Shown: positions 38,001-64,000 of the stretch, in pieces | Layout of the letters: each line of letters begins with the position of its first letter | Position numbering within the stretch: position 1 is the stretch's first letter | Assembly (NCBI RefSeq): GCF_021730395.1 | Contig: NC_069367.1 | Coordinates: forward strand, 9,360,501-9,424,500 | From: Mercenaria mercenaria | Taxonomy: Eukaryota > Mollusca > Bivalvia > Venerida > Veneridae | Length of the DNA: 64,000 nucleotides | Direction of reading: 5' to 3' | Position numbers and translations under genes: made by a program | Notes under the pieces: generated by a model | What the model was told of the DNA's origin: nothing | Database searches by the model: none | The model's input: only the letters and a program-made list of their open reading frames with translations

Positions 38001-39664
38001 GAGACGGTCATCTTTTTTTCTTGAATAGGATTTTTAAATTATTTTAGAAACAAAAACTCATATTCTAATGTTCGTAATATGACCAAAGTTCAATTTGAAA
38101 GAAAAAATATTATTTATCCAAATCTGGAGGTCAGTGCCTTTAAACTCGATGAGTAAAATTGATAAAATGCTCTGCAGAGCCTCGCATTTTATTATTTTAT
38201 TCAACTTGTTTAATAAATTCAATATGAAAAGACACTCCTGTAATATCAGATTTCACATATATTTTTTTTTTTATTTCACAGATTTCACATTTTCACAAGG
38301 AAAGCTTGTGCAATTTTAAAGATATTTTAAGATGGTATCAAAAATACAAAATATTTAAAGCATTTTGTGCATGAAATAAACCGAAAAGAAATATCAGTGG
38401 AAGAATGAGATATTTCAATTTGTGACACAAATTTTGAAATTACTAATTTTAGTGCTCATTCAGTGACACTGAAAAAAAACAACACAAAAATTATGGTAGA
38501 TCTACTGTATATGAATTAAATTACTTTATCACATGTTCGACTTTGCGGGAGTGTAATAAAGCCATTAAATAAAAATGATAATACACTAGTGTAATAACGC
38601 TTTGACGTCGACGTCGTTTACAGTATAGGAGACGCTGGACAAATTGACTTATTTGTATAGTAAAAGAAAGTTGAATTTTTGATGTTTCGACATGAATAGC
38701 TAACATGTGATGAAAAGAATATTACATTTGTGTCTTTCGACATTTAATTTATTAAACTCGTTGAATAAAATTGATAAAATGCTCGGCAGAGCCTCGCATT
38801 TTATCATTTTATTCAACGAGTTTAATAAATTCAATATGAAAAGACACTCATGTAATATCCGCTATTTATCACATGTTCGACGTTGCGGGAGTGTAATAAA
38901 GCCATTAAATAAAAATGCAATTGAAACGTACCTAATGTCCGAGGATTTGAACCAGATCTGGTTTTGGTTTGTCTCTCTTGGTCATATATAAGATACTCCT
39001 CACCAGAAGTTTCGTCCATTCTAAGATGAATATCTCCCAGCAGAGATCACGGCATTCTTTGCCTGTCCGCATTCCAAAATGGTTTGTGCATACAAACCAC
39101 ATGGAGTGTAACAAAGACCTTGGAGTGTAGTCACCTAGTGTCCTGGCTTCATGCATCTGGTCAATGATAGACTCTGTCATGGTTTCTGCAGCTCTCGGCT
39201 TATTGCCAAGTCCCTGGCCTTTCAGCTGTTGCTGTTTTCTTGAAAGGACAGCTCGTGTTTTGGAAAATTCTCTGTCCTTGAATATGGCAACATTGCTGTC
39301 ACTTGCTTTTAGATATCTGTCAACAGAGCTTATTAAAGCCCCGCAAAGTTGTAGGCTCATATTCCCTGCCATCTTTCTTGGTAACACCCAAGATAAATTC
39401 ACACAGTAATGAATTAAGCTGATATGGGGGAATGTATTCTGGTTTTCTCATTTCATTTTTTGACATCAGAAAAGAGAAGAATAACTTCATGTCACTCTCT
39501 GTCTTCTTTTGGGTATTTTTATTTTCATTTTCTTTAAGAAACTGGTCAGCATCTACTTGTCTAAAGTTCCTGTCTGCAACCTGAAAGTCTCCATATTCCT
39601 CCTGGTCAAAGAAATTTGTGAAAATGTCATTCAAGACCTCTGGATCCAGTTCTTCTACAGACAT
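34543..39664 (-). CDS. Tyrosine-recombinase-type protein (DUF3504 / KIAA1958-like, Crypton-related), 3 exons
   Basis: Proteins of this group carry a phage-integrase-like tyrosine recombinase fold and descend from Crypton DNA transposons; some are domesticated (ZMYM, QRICH1, KIAA1958). Exons: 38932-39664, 36992-37238 and 34543-35002, with phase-compatible GT-AG junctions and 1440 nt (~479 residues). Landmarks: FLKENENKNTQKKTESDM with SFLMSKNE (N-terminal SAM-like part), EYEPTTLRGF, FKDREFSKTRAVLSRKQQQL, GNKPRAAETMTE, NHFGMRTGKECRDL (presumed first catalytic Arg), ERQTKTRSGSNPR, ITPY, SSRKHLVQTL, then QIMQISGHKNVNSINNY (presumed His and Tyr). Exon 1 changes frame twice with no net length change, so it is either newly decayed or the sequence has single-base errors. 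Host gene versus mobile element cannot be settled here. Confidence 0.82.
35003..36991. other. Intron 2 of the recombinase-type gene
   Basis: Contains dispersed repeat material: the phrase gaactccaaacagtgattta near 35702 is shared with 22670, and two palindromic stretches are seen around 35600-35770 and 35870-36025 (tgcgaaacag / tacgcataagaa types). An A-run lies near 36400-36418. No exon recognised. Confidence 0.45.
36992..37238 (-). CDS. Recombinase-type gene, exon 2
   Basis: Acceptor cttcagag, donor TTACAG|GTGTGC. Encodes GTKPKAYATADAQRDPVHLY, YSQKRPDEMCKPDSPFFLTP, then LGINKLYNIMRDMKAEAGI and ITPY. Conserved core of the DUF3504 domain. Confidence 0.85.
37391..37462 (+). other. tRNA-like sequence
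   Basis: Potential 7-bp acceptor stem (atccaaa / tttggat) and a perfect T-arm (ctggg ttcgaat cccag), with gtctagcgaaggac as D-arm. The anticodon arm gctgttactaagtagc closes only with wobble pairs and leaves a 6-base loop, so a working tRNA is unlikely. Lies in intron 1 of the recombinase-type gene. Confidence 0.4.
37533..38340. repeat. Fold-back element, copy 1, split by a MITE
   Basis: 37533-37676 and 38140-38340 together match the order of 38590-38885 (tataggagacg, aaattgacttatt, agaatttttgatgtttcg, taaactcg, gataaaatgct, aattcaatatgaaaagacac). Confidence 0.7.
37677..38139. mobile_element. 463-bp MITE with TTAA target duplication
   Basis: Ends AGGGGACTGGCCTCCAGAT and (right, reverse complement) AGGCACTGACCTCCAGAT, flanked on both sides by TTAA (37673-37676 and 38140-38143). 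The uninterrupted target is visible in the sister copy near 38751. TTAA flanks point to a piggyBac-type element (inference). Includes a B-box-like ggggttcgattgcc near 37990. Confidence 0.85.
38590..38890. repeat. Fold-back element, copy 2
   Basis: Hairpin centred near 38788: attaaactcgttgaataaaa and ttgataaaatgc face gcattttatcattttattca and acgagtttaat; outer arms acatttgtgtctttcgacat and gaaaagacactcatgtaata extend it to about 80 bp per arm. Confidence 0.8.
38932..39664 (-). CDS. Recombinase-type gene, exon 1
   Basis: ATG at 39664, donor TTAG|GTACGT at 38931. Encodes MSVEELDPEVLNDIFTNF, then the N-terminal and first catalytic parts listed under the gene. Two overlapping frames cover it: a switch near 39340 and another near 39030, both at single bases beside short homopolymers. 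Confidence 0.85.
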
Positions 39665-40000
39665 CTTGATTGTATACTAAAGCAGACGTCAGATTTGACA
39701 GGTGTTGTTGTTGTTGTTACAAACATGTAAACAAAGGAAGCTACTACAACCAACCTGTCACCTCATGTATATACATGTACATAGAGAGGTGTCCAATCGG
39801 GGGAAGAAAGTAGTCCGGCACAGTGAAAATTATATTTTGAAAAATTTCACTGTGGGTTTACCAGGATATAATCTACCATTATTTTCGTAAACCATGAAAC
39901 ATGAAAAAAGATAATTTTAAACCAAAACCCTGTTTTCCACACTTCATTAGGTCAAAAAATGTCTGTAAAAACTAATTTTGGGCCCCAAAAATTTTTGGTC
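39665..40000. other. Spacer with short GTT microsatellite
   Basis: Upstream of the recombinase-type gene. (gtt)5 at about 39702-39717. From about 39900 the sequence becomes rich in homopolymer runs. Confidence 0.4.
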
Positions 40001-40479
40001 TTGGCGACTTTTTACCTCTTGTGGAGTTGAAGCCCCGAGGTGCCTTTCCCCAGGCATTTTTTCAGGTATTGGATCCTCTTGGGTAAAACCAGGGGCCCTT
40101 TTGATTTAAGTCAGCTTGGGAGATCCCAAAAAGTGAAGACTACTTTCAAACCCACATCTGTAAAGGGGCAAGGGTCTATGTCGCGGTGGGAAAATGGACT
40201 GTTATAAAGGGTTTTAAAAATTGTAAAAATCAATATCAAGTACCTTGCCCGAAAAACCATGCAAAAAAGCAGCGTTTTTTTTGGGCCACATTTTTATATT
40301 ATAAAGTTTGAAGTTTTTGTCCAGGTGTAATCGTTCGCCATTTCTAATCGAAAATGTTCACGGCCAAGCTCACTGACCTAGGCCCCCTGAATCCATTTTC
40401 TTTTTGCGGTGTGTACGCTGAGGGGCACGATTTTGTTTTAAATTTTTCCCCAAAAAATTAAAGGTGAGTTTTGTGATCG

Positions 40480-41700
40480 TCCGTGTCGTCGTCAAAAATT
40501 TTGACTGTTAACACTCTAGAGGTCCAATTTTTGGCCCTCATCTTAATGAAACTTGGTCAGAATGTTACCCTCAAAAAAAATCTTGTACGAGTTCGATAAT
40601 AGGTATCTGGGGTAAAAAACGGGGTTCACCAGGCAAATCAAAAAAAAGGTTGTTAACATCTAGAGGTCAGAATTTGGTCCAATTTTAAATAAAAATTGGG
40701 TCAGAATGTTACCTCTAAGATTTGGATTTTTTGATATTGGGTCTCGGGGGTCAAAAACTAGGTCCCCAGGTCAGATCGAGGAAAAGCTTGACACTGAGGT
40801 CCCCAAATTTTGGCCCAATTTAATGAAACTTGGTCGAATGTTCCCCTCAATAAAATCTTGGACGAGTTTGATAATGGGTCTTGGGGGGGCAAAAACTAGG
40901 TCCCAGGTCAAATCAAAGGAAAAGCTTGTAAAAAACTGTACAGGTCAATTTAGATGTATCTTCATAAAAACTTGGTCAAAATGTTAACTTGTGTCTAGGC
41001 CCAGTTTGAATTTGGGTCATGTAGGGTCAAAAAAACTATCAAATCAAAAAGGAAAAAGCTAGTTAACACTCTAGAACCCAAAAATTTATGACCATTTTAA
41101 ATGAAATTTGGGTCAAAATTTTAATTTTGATGCCCATACGTCAAGTTCAAAATTGGGTCAGGGGGATAAAAAACTGGTCACCAGGTTAAATCAAATTAAA
41201 GTTGTTAACCTTTTGAGGTCACAATTTTGGCCCAGTCTTAATGAAACTTGGTCGAATGTTACCCTCAAAAAATCTGGGACGAGTTTGATTTGGTTCATCG
41301 GGGGTCAAAAATGGGTCACTGGCCAAATCAAAAAAAAAAGCTTAACATTTTTGTGGCCATATTTATGACCATATCTTAATGAAATTTGGTCAAAAATTTT
41401 AAATCTCATGATCTATAGGTCAATTTTAAAACTGGGTCAGGTGGGGGAAAAAAAACTTGGTCTTAAGTCAAATCAAAGGAAAAGTTGTTAACACTCTAAA
41501 AAACCACTTATGACTGTATCTTCTTGAAACTTATCAAAATGTTAATCTTGTGATTTTAGGAAAAAGTTTGAATCTGGGTCATGGGGGGGTAAAAATGGTC
41601 ACGGGTCAGTTAAAAGGGAAAAGCTAGTTAAATTTTTAAAGGAAATTTTAAAAAAGTTCTTAATGAAACTTGTCAGAATTTGATTTTTGGGCCCAATAGG
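40480..41700. repeat. Dispersed repeat with ~130-150-bp tandem core, noisy
   Basis: About seven units with cttaatgaaacttggtcaga, atgttaccctcaaaaaa, gggtca..ggggtcaaaaac and gttaacactctagaggtc. Ends near cgatacagggccctcttg. Unit sequences vary mostly by short indels. Related to the elements at 3031 and 13838. Confidence 0.75.
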
Positions 41701-41944
41701 TAGGTGAGCGATACAGGGCCCTCTTGTTTCGGTTAAGGTAGGGATAAACCAAACACTTAACTTCGGGGATATGGAGGAAGTTTGACGAAGACACCACATT
41801 TCTTGATGACCAACTTAGCCAAATATCAATGGCATGTTGGATAGTACAATCTCTTTTAGAAATATTTTTAATCTGCAGCTCACATTTAAACAAACAGATG
41901 CTAACCTTTAGTAACCGAACGGTCTGCTCGATTAAATTACATAC

Positions 41945-42190
41945 AAAATAGGTAATATGGCAGTTTTCCAGCCTTTAATGGTGAAGGTGTCCCTCCTTGC
42001 ATAATTTCATTACAGGCGGGCACCTGGGTAGAACCCCCCAACCTCCCAAAAGGCGTGGAGGGTTTTCCCTTTTCAGTGCCCGAGCAAGGCTTAAACCCCA
42101 TATGATGGGGGCGTTTGAAATCAGCCCCCTTAAACCCCACTTGGATTTGTTTAAATTTTAAGCTTAATTTTCTATAAACTTTTTCTCCCA
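41945..42190 (-). mobile_element. SINE family S3
   Basis: Plus strand shows gcgggcacctgggtagaacc, ggcttaaaccccatatgatg and tttgaaatcagccccctt, the order seen at 54585. tRNA-like head lies at the right, so the element is on the minus strand. Confidence 0.6.
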
Positions 42191-42199
42191 ACTTCAGTC

Positions 42200-43040
42200 A
42201 GCTAAAAAAAGCCACAATTCTTTTTTGGGAAATTTAAGTCACAACAAAAATATGAAATTATAAAATTTTTTTATACCCCTATGGCTTTGAATTTTTTTCT
42301 TGTTGATGCGCTCGACATGATTTGTTCACCTGAAACCTCCCCATACACGCTCCAATTAGAGGCACATTTGTGAAATGGTAAAAATTGATGTTCCATTTCG
42401 ACTCAGAGACAACTAAACACTTGTAACAGAAAACAGTAATAAATTAGGGAGAAGAGAAATATCTAGAGAAAGGAAAGATACTTAGTTGGTTCAAATGACA
42501 GCTTAAATATACAGCAGCACTAAAACATGTATGTATTTACAGCAAAATGGGAGGCTAAATCTTGAGGGAACTACTCAGAGCCCTAAAAAAGGGGCCCCAA
42601 AGGGGACGTGCCCCGGAAAGGGAAACTCCCCCTCTTTTTCCCAAAAAAAAATGCACAATAATAAATAGCTACTGACAAAAAATATAGATAAAAAAATTTC
42701 TAACAATCAATGATGTATTCCCAAAAATATTTATAACATTAAATTGAAAAAATTAAATTTTTCCAAAAAAAAAAGCAAAAAAAATCCCGTGGGGGAGTAA
42801 ATTTTCAACTGTCTCACATTTAGAAAATCGCTGTATTCAACTGTATCCTCGCAATATATCACCGTAATCAATATATATAATATCGCCTGCAAGCAGACGA
42901 CGACACCAAAGTTCGCAATAATCCAGAAATTCACCGATACTGAGGGCGTAAATGACAAAATTCAACAATATTCCAGATCTCAGTACCAATGACTATTTTA
43001 TTATAGTGAAATAAGCGCACGGAAACAACTCGTAGACAGC
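42200..43040. other. Region downstream of eIF4A
   Basis: Probably 3' UTR and spacer of eIF4A. Homopolymer-rich; short minus ORF at 42731-42958 has no domain. Confidence 0.4.
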
Positions 43041-43044
43041 CAAA

Positions 43045-59828
<16,784 letters not shown>

Positions 59829-60734
59829 CTGGAAAAGGAAAAGATTAAATACCATAATATGAATATTTAAAGTAGGTATTACTATTAGTAACTATTACTA
59901 TAAATTGTAAACTAAAGTGATTATTTCAATGAAGGTAATCTTCCACATCAACATATTTTTTGACTGGCTGTGGCCATAGCAACCATGTTTTCTTTTCCAT
60001 AGCAACAAAAATAAGAGAATGTGCATGTTTTTCATTTTGATGTCTATCCATGTATCAAGTTTCATGAAAAATATCTTGTACTTTTAAAATTACTGGACCA
60101 CTTACTGACTGATGGATAAACCGAATGTTCATTTCAGTAAAATTCCAACAGGGATTAGTGAATATCACAACTTTACATCACTTTTGATTGGTCTTAATGA
60201 AAGTGTGATCTCACTGTATATAAAATGGAGGCTAATCATTATTAAAACAATTTACAAAAATCAAATTTGAACTTCGGAAAAAGATCTGAAATGCAAAGTC
60301 AGCATATTTAAATAGATATGATGATTGAATTATTTAGGGGTGCAGTTTATTTAACATTCAAACCATGCTGATTAATAAATATTAGTTATTTTTTCCTATT
60401 AATATTCCACCAAATAGACCAACCCTCCCCCCCACCTCACACACAAATGTGAATCAACTTGATCTAAAAACTGCTGGACCTATAAAAATCCCGCTGGACT
60501 CCAGACATGGTGACACTTCAGTGACCAGCAGAATATTGTAATGGATTCTCAGATTTTGTTCGAGTCCTAGCTTGTGTCAAACATCCTTTAATAGAAAAAT
60601 CTTAAGGATGTGATTAAAAGAAAACTACAACATAATTTATTTTCAGATTCTAGATGTTTGTACCAATACACTGCCTTAGGCTGTTTGGTTGTTGAAAATT
60701 CGAGATATATTTAAAATAGATTCTGGTCATTGTT
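59829..60734. other. eIF4A 5' intron, unassigned
   Basis: No exon or repeat end recognised. C-rich patch near 60425. Confidence 0.35.
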
Positions 60735-60990
60735 TGTTTGTTTGTGTTGGGTTTAACGTCGTTTTTTCAACAGTATTTCAGTCTTGTAACGGGGGGCAGT
60801 TAACCTAACCAGTGTTCCAGGATTCTGTACCAGTACAAACCTGTTCTCTGCAAGTAACTGCCAACTTCCCCACATGACTTATCAGAGGTGGAGGACTAAT
60901 GATTGCAGACACAATGTCGTTTATCAAATAGTCACGGAGAACATATGCCCCGTCTGAGGATCAAACTCGCGACCCAACGATCTGTTCATT
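60735..60990 (-). mobile_element. RUDI-like SINE
   Basis: Plus strand shows tgttgggtttaacgtcgttt, gtaacggggggcagttaacc, ggattctgtaccagtacaaa, atcagaggtggagga and gaggatcaaactcgcgaccc. Head slightly shortened. Confidence 0.8.
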
Positions 60991-61017
60991 GAGAAAATAC
61001 ATCAGCATTAATATTAC

Positions 61018-61086
61018 CTGTCTGTAACATTGGCGAGAGGGGTTGGCACTATGCAGTTATAGACATCAACTTCAAGCTCAGCTGTC
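61018..61086 (-). CDS. Possible upstream eIF4A exon
   Basis: An open 69-nt segment between an AG (ctaag) and donor GACAG|GTAATA ends in two codon bases, exactly the phase the 59828 exon needs (AG + G). It would encode TAELEVDVYNCIVPTPLANV and TD, which I do not recognise from eIF4A, and it has no Met. Phase match could be chance. Confidence 0.2.
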
Positions 61087-61179
61087 CTTAGACAGGCCAC
61101 AGATTTTCGTTTTTACAGACATTCTGTAAATCTATGGACAATCCATAAATTCAAAGATTTTTTGGTCTACAAATTTACT

Positions 61180-61557
61180 ACGTTTTCAGGACAGTGTGAT
61201 AACTTTCGACTGTCGCTGTCCCGTCACGTCTAAACTTATTCTGCATATCTCTGTAATTTAGTGTTATCGGCAGTCCGCTGTAAATTGAAACCGGTGTTGG
61301 GGTAGATACCTCCTTGCACCTGTTCACATCATATTTCCGAACATTTAAGTTTCTCGTTTAAAATCCGGAGTTATATTATATATGAATATTAATGTTTAAT
61401 TTATTGCAGCAAATAAGACCAGAATCTTGTCTTTTTATATTTTTAAAATCTTAGTTTTCCCCCAGTAAAATGCAGATACTGGCAAGGCTTAGAGGGATCA
61501 CAACTATAGATATCATATCATAATCCCGATAAGCCAAATGAGTAAGGCTACAAATTT
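61180..61557. repeat. Dispersed repeat family R3, copy 3, with an extra 260 bp inside
   Basis: caggacagtgtgataacttt, cgactgtcgctgtcccgtca on the left and tagagggatcacaactatag, taatcccgataagccaaatg on the right match copies 1 and 2, where these parts are adjacent. The extra part (about 61230-61488) has no visible ends or coding. Confidence 0.65.
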
Positions 61558-64000
61558 ACAGACTGGGAATATGAAATCTGCTAAAATTACAATTTATTTT
61601 GTTGTTGATCTTGACGATGACCGACTCCAATGAACACATACTGTTGTCTTCTACTTGGTACTGAATGTCAATCAAAACTGCAGGTTAAAATTAGTATAAA
61701 AATAGAATGTTTCTGACACTTATCAGGTCGAAGAGTTCACCTGAATTGAGAGACATTCTCTTGGTCAGGTCAGAGAGATGGCCTGTTTGCACAAGGCTGG
61801 TTCATTTGAACCAGACTGGTCCAGTTGACCCATAACAAGACAAGTACACATGGGCCTAATGAACCATATTTGTCATAAATATCAAATTCTGGTGAAAAAC
61901 TTGTAAAAACATTCGCAATCTTGTTTTGTCATTTACGCTTACTTTTGAGCATCTCTTCGTGCTCAGACAAGCTATATAAGCTGCCTTAACTAGATTTTTG
62001 CCGCAGAACGAAGAGAATATGTAACAGATTTAGAACTGTCAGTAAAGCAGGAGTTATTTGCATCGAATTGACTGAAATTTTCAACTTTTATACATTATTT
62101 TGCTGCCGTGTTTTATCAGTTCGTTCGCCATTTTCCCAGCTGTATTATGATCATGTGACATAAAGCAGCCATTTGATGCTGGACAAAGCAGGAAGATAAC
62201 CGAAATAGTATTAAGGGAGATAAGCGTTGCCATATTAGTTACAGATGCAAGAGGATACCAATATGCGGTTGCATCTCAAATCAGCAGAAGTCAGTATGTT
62301 TTCTTCCTCCTTTATCTCCCAGATTTTACAAATGGCTGAAACAAAGACTTTCCTACAGACATTATTTTATTTTAAGAATTTTGTAAAATCTATGGTGACC
62401 CAAGTGTACAAAATAATGTACCTGTTATCAAAGCGATTCACAGATTGTTGTAAGTGTCAAATTCATTGAAATGTAGTTGCATTGCCTAAGTAAAGATCGG
62501 TAAACCATAAAATGTCCATACCATGATGTGAATATCTACACAATGATTGTTAGTCCTATTTTAAAACCAAAAAAAACGTGCTTCTCATGATTTATGGTTC
62601 ATAAGGCCAATGTATACATGTCTTTTATGGGTCAACTCAACCAGCCTGGTTCAAATTGGCAAACTCTCTGACCTGTTGATCTAAACATTGTCTCTCAATC
62701 GGAAGACAAAATGTCTTTAGATCAGAAGCCTCAAATTAGCTTAAGTAATGACAATTAATGAAAAAATAATTAAAACTCTCATTTTAGAATGCGCAAATTC
62801 ATTTCAAAGAAAGAAAATTATCTTTCTTTTATCAAATTTTCAAAATCCAAACTATTTGGGAATTTCATTAAAGCATTTTAATGCTTAAGGGGACGCGTAC
62901 TTTGAAATTAGAAAAAAAGTGGGTGGGGTATTATAAAATTTATCTGCAAAAAAGTACACGGTTTTGGTAAATGAAATGAATACTGTTTCAACTGTTATAA
63001 GTACACAAAGGATTGCTCACTAAAATAAAAATGAGAAAAACTGAAACAAGAAAGTTATTGTTGAATTACATAAGACTTCTTGTGTACATTCAAAGTCAAC
63101 AATTAAGACTTTTTGGTGCGAAAATAATAGTGCTTCACTTTGTCGAAACATTTATCAATGTCCTACAGATTCTAATTTAAAGAAAGAATGTGAAATAAGT
63201 TCACTGTCTTGCTTTTCATTTGGCATATGTGAGCTAAAACACATTATTTAGTTTGTTTTACAAAGTAGTGCATAAGAAAAGATACGGTGGTCAAGGAATG
63301 CCACATTACAAAACTAAAAGAGTATATTCCCCTTAATACATTAAACATTTATCATTACAGAAGTCTAGTGGCTTACAATAAAGGCCTAGAAATGTTGCCA
63401 TTATTAATTTTTAACTTGGTATTCATGAACTGCAATGCACTTAAATATCAAAACACATTCAACAAACTTTTGAAAATCTACTGTCTTAAAAATCCCTAAA
63501 ATAAGGTATGAAATTTGGTTGAGAGGTCCAATCAATGTGTATATGTGCAAAAGCAACATTCTAATCTTGTTCACAAAAGTTACTTAATACACAGCAGGAA
63601 TGTCAATGAATGATCAAAACTGGACGAATATACAGTTATCCTCACTTTAATGTCATTTATAATTTGTCCTTGAATTCTCCACCATACTTTTCATAACTCT
63701 GTTTGCCTGAGTTGCACGAGAATGCTGTCATTCACGTAAAAAAATGGGGTCAAAGAAGTTGTAAATGCAATATCGTGTAAACGTAGTTAATGGATTATGC
63801 AGTTCAAGATAAACTTTATCTCATAACGTAACGAACATGTATAATGTTGTAACAACAACTTTACCTACACTGATTTAAGTAGCAGTCGGTTTATAAGTGA
63901 CTTTATTGATTCATTTTGTGTTTTGTTATTGTTGTCAAAAGTATAACGGAAGTGCCTCACAGCTGAAGCGGAAACCAGTTTGATGCACAAAGGAGTCCAC
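61558..64000. other. No recognisable gene, right margin
   Basis: AT-rich. The pair of phrases gaccagcctggttcaaat-like (62640) and tggttcatttgaaccagact (61800) form a loose inverted pair with flanking ctctgacctg / caggtcagag, suggesting a ~900-bp fold-back element between about 61730 and 62715. A donor-like tag|gtaaag on the minus strand near 63865 could end a 5' UTR exon of eIF4A, but nothing supports it. Confidence 0.35.

Noticed and set aside
39164-39409. Plus-strand ORF opposite recombinase exon 1
   Set aside because: Antisense shadow of a conserved coding region.

Overview
This window is animal nuclear DNA, most likely from a bivalve mollusc and probably a heterodont or venerid clam. The sequence shows GT-AG introns in every recognisable gene, ordinary animal metabolic and translation genes, and a very high load of short non-autonomous repeats. 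Several repeats resemble bivalve families: tRNA-headed SINEs of RUDI type, palindromic MITEs and fold-back elements. The species is an inference. No operons, ribosome binding sites, rRNA genes or CRISPR arrays are present.

Four genes can be read, all on the minus strand. (1) 766-1003 is the first coding exon of a monocarboxylate transporter (SLC16 family) that continues off the left edge. (2) 10436-24353 is a complete glutathione reductase: 11 coding exons with consistent splice phases, 462 residues, from the FAD motif and CVNVGC redox disulfide to the terminal HPTSSEE active-site segment. (3) 34543-39664 is a three-exon tyrosine-recombinase-type gene (DUF3504 / KIAA1958-like, Crypton-related). 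(4) 43045-59828 is eIF4A, the DEAD-box translation initiation helicase, with at least nine exons covering every helicase motif; its first exon was not found.

Between and inside the genes: 1-10435 holds the SLC16 exon and scattered MITEs and SINEs. The glutathione reductase introns carry many repeats, including a tandem duplication of the 3' end of one of its own exons, one copy of which is split by a fold-back MITE. 24354-27312 is intergenic. 27313-34783 is a striking unit: two nearly identical 843-bp direct repeats, each holding the last ~79 codons of the recombinase gene plus a large hairpin, flank a ~5.2-kb satellite array with a visible gradient from old diverged monomers (left) to young dimeric and 700-bp higher-order repeats (right). 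The recombinase intron 1 holds a fold-back element interrupted by a 463-bp MITE with TTAA target duplications.

The most unusual locus is in eIF4A at 49643-52395. A 62-bp unit made of the 3' splice acceptor plus the first 30 bases of the exon encoding helicase motif III (LLSATMPD) is tandemly repeated about 45 times, so the gene presents dozens of near-identical acceptors upstream of the real exon. Stretches of roughly 39.9-58.5 kb look error-rich (homopolymer expansions, short indels inside otherwise conserved exons), so unit counts and reading frames there should be read with caution.
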